The notes: generated from the letters alone by a model not told the origin. Counted from the first letter of the stretch, positions 17,903-28,156 are shown. The stretch: 64,000 nt of DNA from Ihuprevotella massiliensis (GCA_900095835.1 LT608321.1:1144673-1208672), one strand, 5' to 3'. Program-made: numbers and translations.

Positions 17903-18065
17903 TGTGTAATGCTTGATTTTGAAATTGTTAATCGCCCCAGCCCAACATGTTCGGATTCTACTGCGCCGAAGCCGTTCATCCTATGAGCTGACTTTGCTCT
18001 CAAAAGAGCGCAACTCGTACGGATTAGGGTGCTTTCGGTGCGCCTTGCAGCGGTTGAGCGGAAAA
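17903..18065 (-). promoter_or_regulatory. Long 5' leader of rplS, possible autoregulatory RNA
   Basis: About 165 nt lie between the predicted transcription start and the ATG at 17902. They contain at least two local hairpins: GCTCT/AGAGC near 17995-18009, and CGGATTC/GAAGCCG at 17952-17974 with one mismatch. Leaders that bind L19 are known in other bacterial groups, but I cannot match this one to a described family. Confidence 0.3.
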
Positions 18066-18071
18066 GCACGG

Positions 18072-18103
18072 CAAAGTTACGGCTTTTCTCTGGAGTGTAC
18101 AAG
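18072..18103 (-). promoter_or_regulatory. rplS promoter (minus strand)
   Basis: TAACTTTG (18072-18079) with a CTTG (18100-18103) 20 bp upstream on the minus strand. Confidence 0.65.
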
Positions 18104-18179
18104 TTTTCTCGACGAAAATCAGCAGGTTACGTTCTTTTTCTCTCACTTTGCGCGCTGCATACGACATAACACGGGTAAA

Positions 18180-18290
18180 GAGACATCAGATGAGGCGGGA
18201 AAATGAAACATCAGATGAGACAGCAAAGGAGACAACAAATGAGATGACAAAATGAGAGAACAAATGGGACAACGAATGGGACAGGCATTT
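18180..18290. repeat. Purine-rich degenerate ~12-bp repeats
   Basis: Runs of units such as CAAATGGGACAA, CGAATGGGACAG and CAAATGAGATGA fill the stretch between the rplS promoter and the rpsJ terminator. A second purine-rich stretch (GAAGCTGGGGAAGCTG type) follows at 18340-18425. No gene is visible in 18104-18460; the repeats look like slippage products. Confidence 0.5.
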
Positions 18291-18460
18291 ATACGCACGA
18301 GCTACTTGTTGTGAAGCATCAATGCTTCACACCAAGAACGATAAAACGAAGTTGAAGCTGGGGAAGCTGAAAAGAAGTTGGAGAGGAAGCTGGTGAGGAA
18401 GCCAAGAACATCGAACCAGAGGATGAAGTATTCAAGAAGAATAGGAGGTGTAGAAAGACA

Positions 18461-18495
18461 AAAAAATCCGCAGCTCCTGGAGAGGAACTGCGGAT
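18461..18495 (-). terminator. Terminator of the str operon, after rpsJ
   Basis: Stem ATCCGCAG...CTGCGGAT (18467-18495) with an internal TCC/GGA pair; the minus strand continues as TTTTTTTG. It follows the rpsJ stop by 35 bp, so rpsJ is the last gene of this operon. Confidence 0.88.
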
Positions 18496-18529
18496 AAGCT
18501 TCATTGTTCAAGCTGATTCAAGCGTAAGA

Positions 18530-18835
18530 CTACACCTTGATTTCAACTTCAACACCACAAGGAAGTTCGAGCTTCATGAGAGCATCGATAGTCTTGGGGT
18601 TAGAGCTGTAGATGTCGATGAGACGCTTGTAAGTGGAAACCTCAAATTGCTCGCGGCTCTTCTTGTTAACGAAGGTAGAGCGGTTCACAGTGATGATACG
18701 CTTGCGAGTGGGGAGAGGAATTGGACCGCTAACGATAGCGCCAGTAGCTTTTACGTTGCTAACAATCTTCTCAGCAGACTTTTCTACGAGAGTGTGATCG
18801 TAGCTCTTGAGCTTGATACGAATTTTTTGACTCAT
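18530..18835 (-). CDS. rpsJ: 30S ribosomal protein S10
   Basis: 101 residues, complete ([11 protein letters not shown]...[24 protein letters not shown]...HFR-type loop replaced by [18 protein letters not shown]). Assembles in the 30S head and, as NusE, binds NusB and NusG in antitermination. It is the fourth gene after rpsL-rpsG-fusA and is directly followed by a terminator instead of rplC. Confidence 0.97.
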   Translation of the reverse strand: MSQKIRIKLKSYDHTLVEKSAEKIVSNVKATGAIVSGPIPLPTRKRIITVNRSTFVNKKSREQFEVSTYKRLIDIYSSNPKTIDALMKLELPCGVEVEIKV

Positions 18836-18942
18836 TGTTGTATTGAATTTGCTCCGTATCGGCGGAGGTGGGATAAGAGTCGTTCGCTATCCCACCTGCC
18901 GAGTGCGGAAAGTTGTTTTTAGGATTAAAATCTCAATCAGGA

Positions 18943-21063
18943 TTATTTGATGAGATCTACACGACCCTTCATTTCTTCGAGTACAGCCTTAGCGATACCG
19001 CTAGAAACAGGAGCGTGGTGGTCATACTGCATAGAAGAAGTTGCACGACCAGAAGTGATGGTACGGAGCGCAGTCACATAACCAAACATTTCTGCGAGAG
19101 GTACAGTAGCCTTCACGATGCGAGCACCAGAACGGCTGTTTTCCATACCTTCCACTTGACCACGGCGCTTGTTCAAGTCACCGATCACATCACCCATGTT
19201 TTCTTCAGGAGTGATAACGTCGAGCTTCATCATGGGCTCCATGAGTACAGGACCTGCTTGTGCGCAAGCATTCTTGTAAGCTTGGAGAGCAGCGATTTCG
19301 AAGGAGAGTTGGTCAGAGTCAACGGGGTGGAAAGAACCGTCGAGGAGTTCAACCTTGAGGCTATCGAGGGGGAAGCCACCGAGGACACCGCTCTTCATAG
19401 CGTTCTCAAAGCCCTTCTGTACAGAGGGGATGAATTCCTTAGGAATGTTACCACCAGTCACCTTGTTCACGAACTGGAGACCACCTTCCTTGAAGTCCTC
19501 ATCTACTGGACCAACGTTCACGATGATGTCAGCGAACTTACCGCGACCACCAGATTGCTTCTTGTAGACTTCGCGGAGGTTTACAGTCTTCGTGATAGCT
19601 TCCTTGTAGTTTACTTGGGGCTTACCTTGGTTGATTTCCACCTTAAACTCACGACGGAGACGGTCGATGATGATATCGAGGTGGAGCTCACCCATACCAG
19701 AAATCACAGTTTGACCGCTTTGTTCGTCAGTCTTCACAGTGAAGGTGGGGTCTTCTTCAGCGAGCTTAGAAAGACCAGTAGAGAGCTTATCGAGATCCTT
19801 TTGAGTCTTAGGTTCAACTGCGATACCGATAACGGGATCGGGGAAATCCATAGATTCGAGTACGATAGGAGCACCTTCTTCAGCGAGGGTATCACCAGTG
19901 CGGATATCTTTGAAACCTACACCTGCACCGATATCACCAGCACCAATCTTTTCAACAGGATTCTGCTTGTTAGAGTGCATTTGGAAGAGGCGAGAAACGC
20001 GTTCCTTCTTACCAGAACGTACGTTGTAAACGTAAGAACCAGCTTCTACCTTACCCGAGTAAACGCGGAAGAAGGTGAGACGACCAACGTAGGGGTCAGT
20101 AGCAATCTTAAACGCGAGCGCAGAAGTCTTTTCATCTTCAGAAGGCTCACGAGTTTCAGTTTCACCAGTGTCAGGGTTTACACCTTCGATAGCAGGAGTA
20201 TCAAGTGGAGAAGGGAGGAACATTACGACATAGTCGAGGAGAGTTTGTACACCCTTATTCTTGAACGAAGAACCGCAGGTCATAGGAACGATGTCGAGTG
20301 CGAGCGTACCCTTACGGATAGCAGCAACCACTTCTTCCTCAGTGAGGCTATCGGGATCATCGAAGAACTTCTCCATGAGAGTCTCGTCTTGCTCTGCAGC
20401 AAGTTCGATCATCTTTTGGCGCCATTCGTTGCATTCGTCAACGAGTTCAGCGGGGATATCTTCTACGTCATATTCAGCACCCATTGTCTCATCGTGCCAA
20501 AGGATAGCCTTCATGCGGATGAGGTCAACGATACCCTTGAACTTTTCTTCAGCACCGATGGGCACAGAGATAACGCAAGGAGTTGCACCGAGGACGTCCT
20601 TCATTTGGCGCACTACTTCGAAGAAGTTAGCACCAGAACGGTCCATCTTGTTCACATAACCGATACGAGGTACGTTGTACTTGTCAGCCTGACGCCAAAC
20701 AGTTTCAGACTGAGGTTCAACACCACCTACTGCGCAATAAGTAGCGACAGCACCATCGAGCACACGGAGTGAGCGTTCTACTTCAGCGGTGAAGTCAACG
20801 TGTCCCGGAGTGTCAATGAGGTTGAACTTGTATTGAGTGCCGCGGAAGTTCCAAAAAGCGGTGGTAGCAGCAGAAGTGATCGTGATACCACGTTCTTGCT
20901 CTTGTTCCATCCAGTCCATGGTTGCGCCGCCTTCGTGCACTTCACCAATCTTGTGCGTCTTACCAGTGTAGAAAAGGATACGCTCAGACGTGGTGGTCTT
21001 ACCGGCATCGATGTGCGCCATGATACCGATATTGCGCGTCAAATGGAGATCTTGCTTTGCCAT
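18943..21063 (-). CDS. fusA: Elongation factor G
   Basis: 706 residues, full length. Translocase GTPase that moves tRNAs and mRNA through the ribosome. G1 [20 protein letters not shown]2 around [12 protein letters not shown]3 [10 protein letters not shown]4 NKMDRSG; domains II-V follow, including the domain IV region (GGRGKFADI...). Located 32 bp after rpsG and 107 bp before rpsJ in the str operon. Confidence 0.97.
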   Translation of the reverse strand: MAKQDLHLTRNIGIMAHIDAGKTTTSERILFYTGKTHKIGEVHEGGATMDWMEQEQERGITITSAATTAFWNFRGTQYKFNLIDTPGHVDFTAEVERSLRVLDGAVATYCAVGGVEPQSETVWRQADKYNVPRIGYVNKMDRSGANFFEVVRQMKDVLGATPCVISVPIGAEEKFKGIVDLIRMKAILWHDETMGAEYDVEDIPAELVDECNEWRQKMIELAAEQDETLMEKFFDDPDSLTEEEVVAAIRKGTLALDIVPMTCGSSFKNKGVQTLLDYVVMFLPSPLDTPAIEGVNPDTGETETREPSEDEKTSALAFKIATDPYVGRLTFFRVYSGKVEAGSYVYNVRSGKKERVSRLFQMHSNKQNPVEKIGAGDIGAGVGFKDIRTGDTLAEEGAPIVLESMDFPDPVIGIAVEPKTQKDLDKLSTGLSKLAEEDPTFTVKTDEQSGQTVISGMGELHLDIIIDRLRREFKVEINQGKPQVNYKEAITKTVNLREVYKKQSGGRGKFADIIVNVGPVDEDFKEGGLQFVNKVTGGNIPKEFIPSVQKGFENAMKSGVLGGFPLDSLKVELLDGSFHPVDSDQLSFEIAALQAYKNACAQAGPVLMEPMMKLDVITPEENMGDVIGDLNKRRGQVEGMENSRSGARIVKATVPLAEMFGYVTALRTITSGRATSSMQYDHHAPVSSGIAKAVLEEMKGRVDLIK

Positions 21064-21095
21064 TTTGTTTGTATGCTATTGTGCGATGTGCTAAA

Positions 21096-21572
21096 TTAGA
21101 AGCGGAAGTGTGCGAATGCGCGGTTAGCTTCTGCCATACGGTGCATTTCTTCCTTACGCTTGAAAGCACCACCTTGTTCGTTGTAAGCGTCCATGATTTC
21201 AGCAGCGAGCTTGTCTGCCATAGTCTTACCACCACGCTTGCGAGCGAAAGAGATAAGGTTCTTCATAGAAACGGATTCCTTACGATCAGGACGGATTTCT
21301 GTAGGAACTTGGAAAGTAGCACCACCGATACGACGGCTCTTTACTTCCACTTGGGGAGTTACCTTATCGAGAGCAGTCTTCCAGATTTCGAGTGCACTCT
21401 TTTCTTCGCCGCTCATCTTTTCGCCTACGAGTTTGAGAGCAGAGTAGAAAATTTCGTAGCTCACGTTCTTCTTACCATCATACATGAGGTGGTTTACGAA
21501 CTTAGATACTTTTTGGTCGCCAAACACGGGATCAGGAAGGATCAGGCGCTTCTTTGGTTTTGCTTTACGCAT
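21096..21572 (-). CDS. rpsG: 30S ribosomal protein S7
   Basis: 158 residues starting at [19 protein letters not shown]; the frame extends upstream to 21620 but those residues ([10 protein letters not shown]...) do not belong to the S7 family. S7 nucleates assembly of the 30S head and contacts the E-site t[22 protein letters not shown] and [22 protein letters not shown] are typical. A ~300-bp gap without a gene separates it from rpsL. Confidence 0.96.
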   Translation of the reverse strand: MRKAKPKKRLILPDPVFGDQKVSKFVNHLMYDGKKNVSYEIFYSALKLVGEKMSGEEKSALEIWKTALDKVTPQVEVKSRRIGGATFQVPTEIRPDRKESVSMKNLISFARKRGGKTMADKLAAEIMDAYNEQGGAFKRKEEMHRMAEANRAFAHFRF

Positions 21573-21870
21573 GAGTTTTGTTTTTTGGTTTTGTAAGAGG
21601 CTGCAATGTGTCTTCAGCACCTTCGGAGTGCACGCTTATCAAACTTAATGAGTGCACATCAATGAAGAGCTTACTCAACCTTTGCCAACCAATACTTAGT
21701 TGTAAAATAAATACGCTAAATGGTCACGAATTGAATGCTTAAGGCAAACACTGCGCATGAGTATCATCGAGTGTTGCACTTATTCAAAGCAGTCCTTCAT
21801 CGTTGTGGCATTGCTCAATTTAGTAGGAGCACCGCAACTGATTACTCTTCGCACCATCAATTAAGGCTGA
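21573..21870 (-). other. Gene-free 298-bp gap inside the str operon
   Basis: Lies between rpsL and rpsG, which are usually only tens of bases apart. I see no ORF, no TAnnTTTG promoter and no clear terminator on the minus strand; only short repeated words such as GAGTGCAC near 21630-21655. Confidence 0.5.
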
Positions 21871-22254
21871 TTATTTCTTAGCAGCCTTAGGACGCTTCGC
21901 ACCATACTTGGAGCGGCGTTGAGTACGGTTTGCTACACCAGCAGTATCGAGAGTACCGCGAACGATGTGATAGCGCACACCAGGAAGGTCCTTTACACGA
22001 CCACCGCGAACGAGAACGATGCTGTGCTCTTGGAGGTTGTGACCTTCACCTGGGATGTAAGAGTTGACTTCCTTACCGTTGGTCAAGCGCACACGTGCTA
22101 CCTTACGCATAGCAGAGTTTGGTTTCTTAGGCGTGGTTGTGTAAACGCGCACGCAAACACCACGACGCTGGGGGCAGTTTTCCAAAGCTGGAGACTTTGA
22201 TTGCTCGGCAGCTACTGAACGACCCTTGCGTACAAGTTGTTGAATAGTAGGCAT
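21871..22254 (-). CDS. rpsL: 30S ribosomal protein S12
   Basis: 127 residues; part of the decoding centre. The two loops that carry streptomycin-resistance changes are present with lysine ([20 protein letters not shown] and [14 protein letters not shown]), the ancestral, drug-sensitive state at those positions. First gene of the operon, with a promoter at 22362-22392. Confidence 0.97.
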   Translation of the reverse strand: MPTIQQLVRKGRSVAAEQSKSPALENCPQRRGVCVRVYTTTPKKPNSAMRKVARVRLTNGKEVNSYIPGEGHNLQEHSIVLVRGGRVKDLPGVRYHIVRGTLDTAGVANRTQRRSKYGAKRPKAAKK

Positions 22255-22361
22255 TTTGTTTGTTTTTTAATTGTTTATATTGTTGATTTTGTTGCGAGTT
22301 TTAGGAGCAGATTGCACTGCTTTTTCACCAGGCTTTAGTGCATACTAAGCCCTTTGAGGTG

Positions 22362-22392
22362 CAAAGTTAGCGTTTTTTTCTGGCGTAGCCAA
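22362..22392 (-). promoter_or_regulatory. str operon promoter
   Basis: TAACTTTG (22362-22369, minus strand) with TTG (22390-22392) 20 bp upstream. Gives a leader of about 100 nt for rpsL. The rest of the 22255-22659 gap (T-rich leader, then 22400-22580) shows nothing else I can identify. Confidence 0.65.
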
Positions 22393-22586
22393 CTATTTAT
22401 AGTCTTTTATTACACGCGCTCTTGCATATTCCACATTTCCTTCGACAATCGCTCCATTTCCGCGGGTGGAGATTTCAAACCAGCCATTCCCTGAACACAC
22501 CACCACATCCATCACACTTGCATCAACACACACTATTCAAGACTTTGACCAACTAAGACATCTTCCCCAGCAGCAGACAACAAAAT

Positions 22587-22626
22587 AAAGCGTGAGTACT
22601 GAACGAGTCAGCACTCACGCTTTTTC
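22587..22626. terminator. Terminator between str promoter region and the LRR protein gene
   Basis: 11-bp stem AAAGCGTGAGT/ACTCACGCTTT with loop, T-run on the plus strand and a weaker one (TTTATTTTG) on the minus strand. It lies 34 bp after the stop of the minus-strand gene at 22660. Confidence 0.75.
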
Positions 22627-22659
22627 TATTGTAGCATTTGAACAATCATCTTTGTTCGA

Positions 22660-25600
22660 TTAAGGAACAAGTACAGATTGTGACAAACGACTTTGAGCAT
22701 TTTCAGCCTTTACGACATAAACACCAGGAATGTTCACTTGGACACTCTTGCGAGCACCAGCTGCGAGTGTGAAGCGAGCGATGGACTTACCAGCCGCATC
22801 AACCACGAGAACGTCACCGCTTTCGGTGGTTGCATTCACCACTTCGATATTGCGCTGAGCATCTGCTACCACAGTGAATCCTGCTTCAGCAGCGCTATCC
22901 ATAGAACTACCCTTGCGGAGGATGGCGAAGCGCTGTGGCTTATCGTTGACATCAGCCACGAAGCTATACTTATCACCATCGTTGATGGGGGTTTCTTCAC
23001 CTGTACGCTTGTCGAGAAGCACAAACTCATCGCTAGCCTTGAAGCCCTTGAGATGGAACTTGAGTTCGTAGCGTCCAGCCTTATCCGCGGGAACGAAGCT
23101 GAGATCCGTACGCTTCAAGCGATTGGTGGTCTTCACTTGCAGATTCTTGCTTTCTTCGGCATAAAGTTGTGCAGCACCTGCGCTGAGCATCTTTTCACCA
23201 TCGAAACCATTATCGAAGGCATCAGTAGCCTCTTCATGCTCCACGAGCCAGAGTCTGTCCATAGACTTCTCAGAAGCTACATCTACCATGAGCGAAGCCA
23301 GGTGTGAACCCTCAACATCTCTGCGACGAGCACGGTTTGCCGTCTCCGACTGCATAACATCCTTATAACGATAGGATATTGTTGTCTGAGCATTGGCCTT
23401 GACAGCGAATGAGCTGAGAGATGGAATCTCCGAGGGCATATCCTCTACATAGCCTGCCAATCCAGCAGGAATAGCCGCAGTGTACTGACCTGATCTATCG
23501 CCTGTAGTGTTAGCACCATCACGCGCAAGCCAATTCTCGCGTGAACCTGTATTAAACAGATAGAACGTTTTTACAAGTTTGTTATCATCCTCATATTTAA
23601 ACTTCGAAATATCCATTGCAGCGGTAAATGGATTGCCGAGGATGTTGATATCGTTGTAGTTTGTGCCAACAGGCGAACCATCGATTGGGAAGTTATAGAT
23701 TGCAGAACCATCAACATCAGTGTCATTTCCATAAATCAACTTACCCTTAAAGGTGTATCGACTGGGAGTTGCAGTGGTAATTTCATAACCTACGCCAGGT
23801 ATCAGCAATTCATTAGATGCTAGAGCTTCCCACTTTTCATCGCTATTAGGAACCTGTAGTGTGCGATTATATTTACGCACTATTTCATCGCCAAAGACAT
23901 TAGACTTCGTGTTATAGTCAGCATCATCGACTTCGTCTACAGGCACACCAAAGTATTGCCAGCCAGCGCGGAGCAAACCATTGCCTCTGCTATGACTTCT
24001 AGTTGCGAACTCAACATCTGCTTCCGCAGGCTTCTGCGATTCAACAATCAACGTACCATTACTTGACATAAAGTCATATCCTCCCTTTACACGGAGTATA
24101 GCTTGTCCAAAATCACCATCATAAAGCTCACGGCCTTTAACCTCATCCTTAATGATTAACTGTGTAGTAGGTTGCACAGCCAAAGCCTTAGGCGAATAGT
24201 TGATATAGTTCTGAACTACACGACCAACACCATCAGTCCAAAGATCACGAATGGCATTGGATCCATAATTATCTTCAGTAGCAAATTCTACGTTTGCCTC
24301 AGACTTATCGGTCAATGCTGCATACTCATCTTCTGTGGTTGGTGGCACATAGCGCATCGTCCAGTTTTTCTCGTTATTCCAAACATTGTCTTCAAAGCCA
24401 TACCAATAGTTACCCTTCAGCGTAATCACATTCGTGCGATAAAAGCGAGCTCTATCACCACCTTGAGTGGGTCTAGCATCTTCTACTACCGTTCTATAGA
24501 AAGGATATGGGGTAATATTAAAGAATATAGCACCAACCAATTCTGCTTCATAAGACGACACAAGCGGTGGGCCAACCTGACTTAATTCTTGAATAACATA
24601 CGGATTACCACTTGGCTGCTCGGTGGTGTACATGTAACCATTAGCATGATTACCTGCTGACGCATTAGGTTCAAAGCTAGACAAACCGACTTGAAAGACA
24701 TCAGTAGAAGTTTGTTCTGGCCTTCTGACGGAAGTATCAAATGCCTTATTATAAAGCATCGCAAAAATTTTAGCATCACGTCCAAAGCCACGCTTAAATT
24801 TCGTCACACCATTTACGACCTCATAGTCTGCAGGATCAACCTCTACATATGCGTCAGTTCCTGCATTCTTTTCGACATACCAAATGTACTGAGTTTTATG
24901 CTCAGTACCATCTTGAGCATAAGCTTTTAGCTCAGAGCTTAAATCAATCTCTTGCTGCAGTTTATACTCTGTCTGAGGAATAACAAAGCGACGCTGTGCT
25001 GCAACATTAAATCTAGGACGGTTTGTATATCCAATTTTACCATCCAGGGCCATATCTAACCCAACCGGCACTTTTGGCAAAGTGGAGATTTTCAAATTAT
25101 TCACTGAGAGATCTAATTCCGACTTCAAATTCTGGAAAAAGTCAGCATCATAATTATTAATATCAAGATTTGCTAAATCATTTTCATAATCCGTTCGCTG
25201 GCCCGGTTCTTCTCTCTGCCAACGAGATGCACTGAAAATTTGCTGCTGGGCAACAAATGTACTAGGTACTTTAATGTGTTCCAGTTTATTACCTTGAAGA
25301 CTCATAACGGTAAGACTGGTCAAATTACTATAATCTTCATTCACCAAGCCATTACCCAAGGCAATCACACGCTTCAAAGAAGATGCACTCCCATTCAAGT
25401 CCAACTTGGTCAAGTTATTGTGAGAGACATCTATGTTTTCGAGATTGGGAAGAGTAGGTAGAATGAATCGCCCTGCACCTTCTGTTGGTGTATGCAATTC
25501 ATTGTTTCTCATTGAGAGCAAACGCAAAGCAGGAGTCTCGAGTTCCAAGGCGTTAATTTTCGCTTTAAACGCTTCAACACCCCAGATTCCATCTTCACCA

Positions 25601-25968
25601 GCTACTTTTACTTCATTCTTTCCAGCAGGGATATCGACCTCCATATATGTATAGGAAGTCATATTCTCCATCACCTGCACCTCTTCACCCTCGTCATTAA
25701 GAGTGGTGTAGAAGATAATGGGCCAGTGTTCACGCTCCACACGCGAAGGCAATTCAGGAGCTAATTGAAAATATAGTTTACCACCATTCACGCTACGCAA
25801 AAGTTTCACGCGCTGATGGAGGTTACTTGTGACCTTTTCTGAAGCTACTCTAGTCTGCGCAGGAAGTTGCGCACCTACACCAAGAAGGCATATTGCGATA
25901 AAACTACGCAACACACCATTCGTGCATGGAGCAAGAAAAGAAGTGAGAAGAGTCAAAGATTTAGTCAT
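22660..25968 (-). CDS. Large secreted leucine-rich-repeat protein with C-terminal sorting tail
   Basis: 1102 residues. N-terminal signal region (SFIAICLLGVGAQLPAQ). Residues ~140-260 carry several leucine-rich repeats (LRLLSMRNNELHTP, LENIDVSHNNLTKLDLNG, SLTVMSLQGNKLEHI). The middle (~300-950) is a large beta-rich region with Trp/Tyr-rich segments and no recognised catalytic motif. The C-terminal ~80 residues (IEVVNATTESGDVLVVDAAGKSIARFTL...GVYVVKAENAQSRLSQSVLV) look like a type IX secretion C-terminal domain. Likely surface adhesin or binding protein. Codon and base composition turn more AT-rich from ~23.4 to 25.5 kb than in the housekeeping genes around it, hinting at a different history. 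Confidence 0.75.
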   Translation of the reverse strand: MTKSLTLLTSFLAPCTNGVLRSFIAICLLGVGAQLPAQTRVASEKVTSNLHQRVKLLRSVNGGKLYFQLAPELPSRVEREHWPIIFYTTLNDEGEEVQVMENMTSYTYMEVDIPAGKNEVKVAGEDGIWGVEAFKAKINALELETPALRLLSMRNNELHTPTEGAGRFILPTLPNLENIDVSHNNLTKLDLNGSASSLKRVIALGNGLVNEDYSNLTSLTVMSLQGNKLEHIKVPSTFVAQQQIFSASRWQREEPGQRTDYENDLANLDINNYDADFFQNLKSELDLSVNNLKISTLPKVPVGLDMALDGKIGYTNRPRFNVAAQRRFVIPQTEYKLQQEIDLSSELKAYAQDGTEHKTQYIWYVEKNAGTDAYVEVDPADYEVVNGVTKFKRGFGRDAKIFAMLYNKAFDTSVRRPEQTSTDVFQVGLSSFEPNASAGNHANGYMYTTEQPSGNPYVIQELSQVGPPLVSSYEAELVGAIFFNITPYPFYRTVVEDARPTQGGDRARFYRTNVITLKGNYWYGFEDNVWNNEKNWTMRYVPPTTEDEYAALTDKSEANVEFATEDNYGSNAIRDLWTDGVGRVVQNYINYSPKALAVQPTTQLIIKDEVKGRELYDGDFGQAILRVKGGYDFMSSNGTLIVESQKPAEADVEFATRSHSRGNGLLRAGWQYFGVPVDEVDDADYNTKSNVFGDEIVRKYNRTLQVPNSDEKWEALASNELLIPGVGYEITTATPSRYTFKGKLIYGNDTDVDGSAIYNFPIDGSPVGTNYNDINILGNPFTAAMDISKFKYEDDNKLVKTFYLFNTGSRENWLARDGANTTGDRSGQYTAAIPAGLAGYVEDMPSEIPSLSSFAVKANAQTTISYRYKDVMQSETANRARRRDVEGSHLASLMVDVASEKSMDRLWLVEHEEATDAFDNGFDGEKMLSAGAAQLYAEESKNLQVKTTNRLKRTDLSFVPADKAGRYELKFHLKGFKASDEFVLLDKRTGEETPINDGDKYSFVADVNDKPQRFAILRKGSSMDSAAEAGFTVVADAQRNIEVVNATTESGDVLVVDAAGKSIARFTLAAGARKSVQVNIPGVYVVKAENAQSRLSQSVLVP

Positions 25969-26059
25969 TGATTATTCGATAGATAAGCTTTTTCAATTTA
26001 CTCTACACGCTGTAGAATAAGAAAACTATAGCACCTTGCGTATAGTCTCTAATCGGGAG

Positions 26060-26091
26060 CAAAGTTACAAATAAAACAGAGAATGACCAAA
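26060..26091 (-). promoter_or_regulatory. Promoter of the LRR protein gene
   Basis: TAACTTTG (26060-26067) and TTTG (26088-26091) on the minus strand with exactly 20 bp between. The -33 element lies inside the upstream gene's terminator hairpin, so termination and initiation signals overlap. Confidence 0.7.
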
Positions 26092-26116
26092 ATATATGGT
26101 CATTCTCTGTTGTTTT
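26076..26116 (-). terminator. Terminator of the OmpA-family gene
   Basis: Perfect 14-bp inverted repeat 26076-26089/26097-26110 (ACAGAGAATGACCA and complement), 7-nt loop, with TTTTATTTG following on the minus strand. Confidence 0.8.
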
Positions 26117-26233
26117 ATGTTGATTTTTCTCTATTTTATCCCCTTTCTTGCCATTTCGAGCAACAAAAAAGACAAAACTTCAAGGATGAGTACAACACCA
26201 CGAATCGAAAGTTTTATAATAAAATCTCACCCT

Positions 26234-27670
26234 CTAATCTTCAAAGACGGTGCAAATTGCCACGCTGTTCCATTCGGATTCACGGAAAAGATGACCTACT
26301 CCGCCGCCATCTGCATCGATGCGATTTTTAGAAATGCCATATTGTGCAATCAACAGATTCTTAACGGCTTCCGCACGTTGCTTTGCAATGCGTATGTTGG
26401 TAGCAAGCGGACCTTCGGGAGAAGAATATCCGCGGACCTCCACACGCGCACGAGGGTGGGACTTCAAGTAAGCTGCCACACGCTCCACATTAGGAAACTG
26501 AGGTGCATCGACCACGACACGTCCCACACCAAAGCTGATGATAGTTTCTAATTTATGCACTACTTTAGCCGTAGTCTGTGCAGTCGCAGGAGCAGAAGTC
26601 ACAGCTGGTGATGTTGTCACGCCAGTGGCTGTGGTAGCTGGAGTGGTCTCAGCTATGGGAGCAATCAAGGGCATCGTCTGAGGATTGGCGACTATTTTTG
26701 CCAAAAGCAACTCGAGTTGCGCGATGCGCTGCTTCTGGGTAGCGAGGAGCACATCGCGATTCGCCATTTCTTTCAAGAAGAATTGCATCACTTTTTTATC
26801 ATCCGTCATGGGTACTCCTAAAGCTAACCCATCAAGCGTAGTGGGAGCAGCTGTTGCCGCCTCAAGCACGGGTTGTGTCTCAACTGGAACAACAGGGGCG
26901 TTGGAAACAGTAGTAGAAGTGGACACGACAGGGGTGGGAGTTTCCACTGGGGCATTCACCACAGCTGGAGCGTTAGCCACCTGTGCAGACACCACAGGCT
27001 CATTCACCAGAGCAACAGGCGCAATAGGTGCAGGCACTAGCTGACAGAGGGCAAGAGTCCGCTTTGCCCCCAAACGATAAGTGACTCCAAGAGAGAGGTC
27101 AAACTCTGCGCGATTAGCATTAAAACTCTCATAATTTACTGCCCCATCATTGCGTAAGTCGAAACGCACACCAGGGCGCACACCGATGCCCCAACGTCGA
27201 TGGGCACCAAAATTACAAGTAAAATCTATACCCCACTTGCTCACCAAATAGTTGGCATCAAAACTGTTGCGGCGCGATTTATTGAAAATATGTCCCCATC
27301 CGGCAGAACCCTTTACTTCGACTTCAAACAATCGGGGTCGTCCCACACTTCCAGCAAAGAGATTGCCCAAGTTCAGGCTACCCACCAGATGCACTTGCGA
27401 ACGCTCGTAACGTGTAAGAGAGAGCTTGTTGTTCCAAGACACATAATCCACGTCCACACCGAGAGAAAAAGCCGAGGTGAGCTGTTTCTTCATCCCTACT
27501 GTGAGAGTTGGTGTGAGGAGTTTGGGTTGAGGTTCGTAAATAAGGGGATGCACGACTCCCCCTGCTACAGTAACAGACCAGTTGTCCGAAAATTTAGGGA
27601 AAGCGGTGTATTGCGCACGTGCACCAACGAGTGTCGTGCCAGCCAACAGGGTAAAGAGCAGTCTTTTCAT
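26234..27670 (-). CDS. OmpA-family outer membrane protein
   Basis: 478 residues. Signal peptide (MKRLLFTLLAGTTLVGARA), N-terminal beta-barrel-like domain (~20-215, alternating aromatic/polar strands), a Pro/Val/Thr/Ala-rich linker (~215-275), a short coiled coil (~285-325: FLKEMANRDVLLATQKQRIAQLELLLAKI), a second Thr/Ala linker, and an OmpA C-terminal domain (~375-478: RVEVRGYSSPEGPLATNIRIAKQRAEAVKNLL with GISKNRI). That domain binds peptidoglycan in the periplasm and ties the outer membrane to the wall. The acidic residue usually found in the TDxxG stretch is Ser here (GYSSPEG), as in a Bacteroidales subgroup. Confidence 0.88.
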   Translation of the reverse strand: MKRLLFTLLAGTTLVGARAQYTAFPKFSDNWSVTVAGGVVHPLIYEPQPKLLTPTLTVGMKKQLTSAFSLGVDVDYVSWNNKLSLTRYERSQVHLVGSLNLGNLFAGSVGRPRLFEVEVKGSAGWGHIFNKSRRNSFDANYLVSKWGIDFTCNFGAHRRWGIGVRPGVRFDLRNDGAVNYESFNANRAEFDLSLGVTYRLGAKRTLALCQLVPAPIAPVALVNEPVVSAQVANAPAVVNAPVETPTPVVSTSTTVSNAPVVPVETQPVLEAATAAPTTLDGLALGVPMTDDKKVMQFFLKEMANRDVLLATQKQRIAQLELLLAKIVANPQTMPLIAPIAETTPATTATGVTTSPAVTSAPATAQTTAKVVHKLETIISFGVGRVVVDAPQFPNVERVAAYLKSHPRARVEVRGYSSPEGPLATNIRIAKQRAEAVKNLLIAQYGISKNRIDADGGGVGHLFRESEWNSVAICTVFED

Positions 27671-27897
27671 AAAACTATAATTCTATATATCGCCTTCTTT
27701 CAAGGCTTCTGTGAGGATATCATAGCGCATCGCCTGCACATAGCCTCACACCCTTCAAGCAAATGCGCTATGACGTCAAGGAGTTTACTACATCCATCAC
27801 GCATTTCTGGGTGAGAGGAAGAGCCAAAACAAGTACACTGTCGTCATATCTAAGCGCCATAGTTGCCACGGCACATAGGGACACAATTCCTCATTTG

Positions 27898-27929
27898 CAA
27901 AATTACGGGGTAATTAAGAGAAATCCAAA
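27898..27929 (-). promoter_or_regulatory. Promoter of the OmpA-family gene
   Basis: TAATTTTG (27898-27905) and TTTG (27926-27929) on the minus strand, spaced 20 bp. This implies a ~220-nt leader before the ATG at 27670. No other gene is visible in 27671-28156. Confidence 0.55.
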
Positions 27930-27955
27930 TTATTACAGAGATTTCTTGCACTTCG

Positions 27956-27987
27956 TTTGCTCAATTCGCTGTTTCGTGCTATATTTG
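27956..27987 (+). promoter_or_regulatory. Promoter of the DUF3467 gene
   Basis: TTTG (27956-27959) and TATATTTG (27980-27987) with exactly 20 bp between; leader of about 160 nt to the ATG at 28157. Divergent from the OmpA-gene promoter 27 bp away. Confidence 0.65.
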
Positions 27988-28156
27988 CTTATGATTGTTT
28001 GTCATGCAATGACAGTGTTTCGCTTTGGCACTGAAATTGCAAAATTACAATTCGACGACATCCAACGCGCAATGCACGCACTAGAGGCTGTGCCGTTCGG
28101 AAGTTTTGTCACCCTACTAGAATTCACATTTATCATCCTAATAACTTGACCACATC

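Noticed and set aside
27763-28149. 128-residue ORF upstream of the DUF3467 gene
   Set aside because: It spans both divergent promoters, has no domain, and ends just before the DUF3467 start; judged intergenic.
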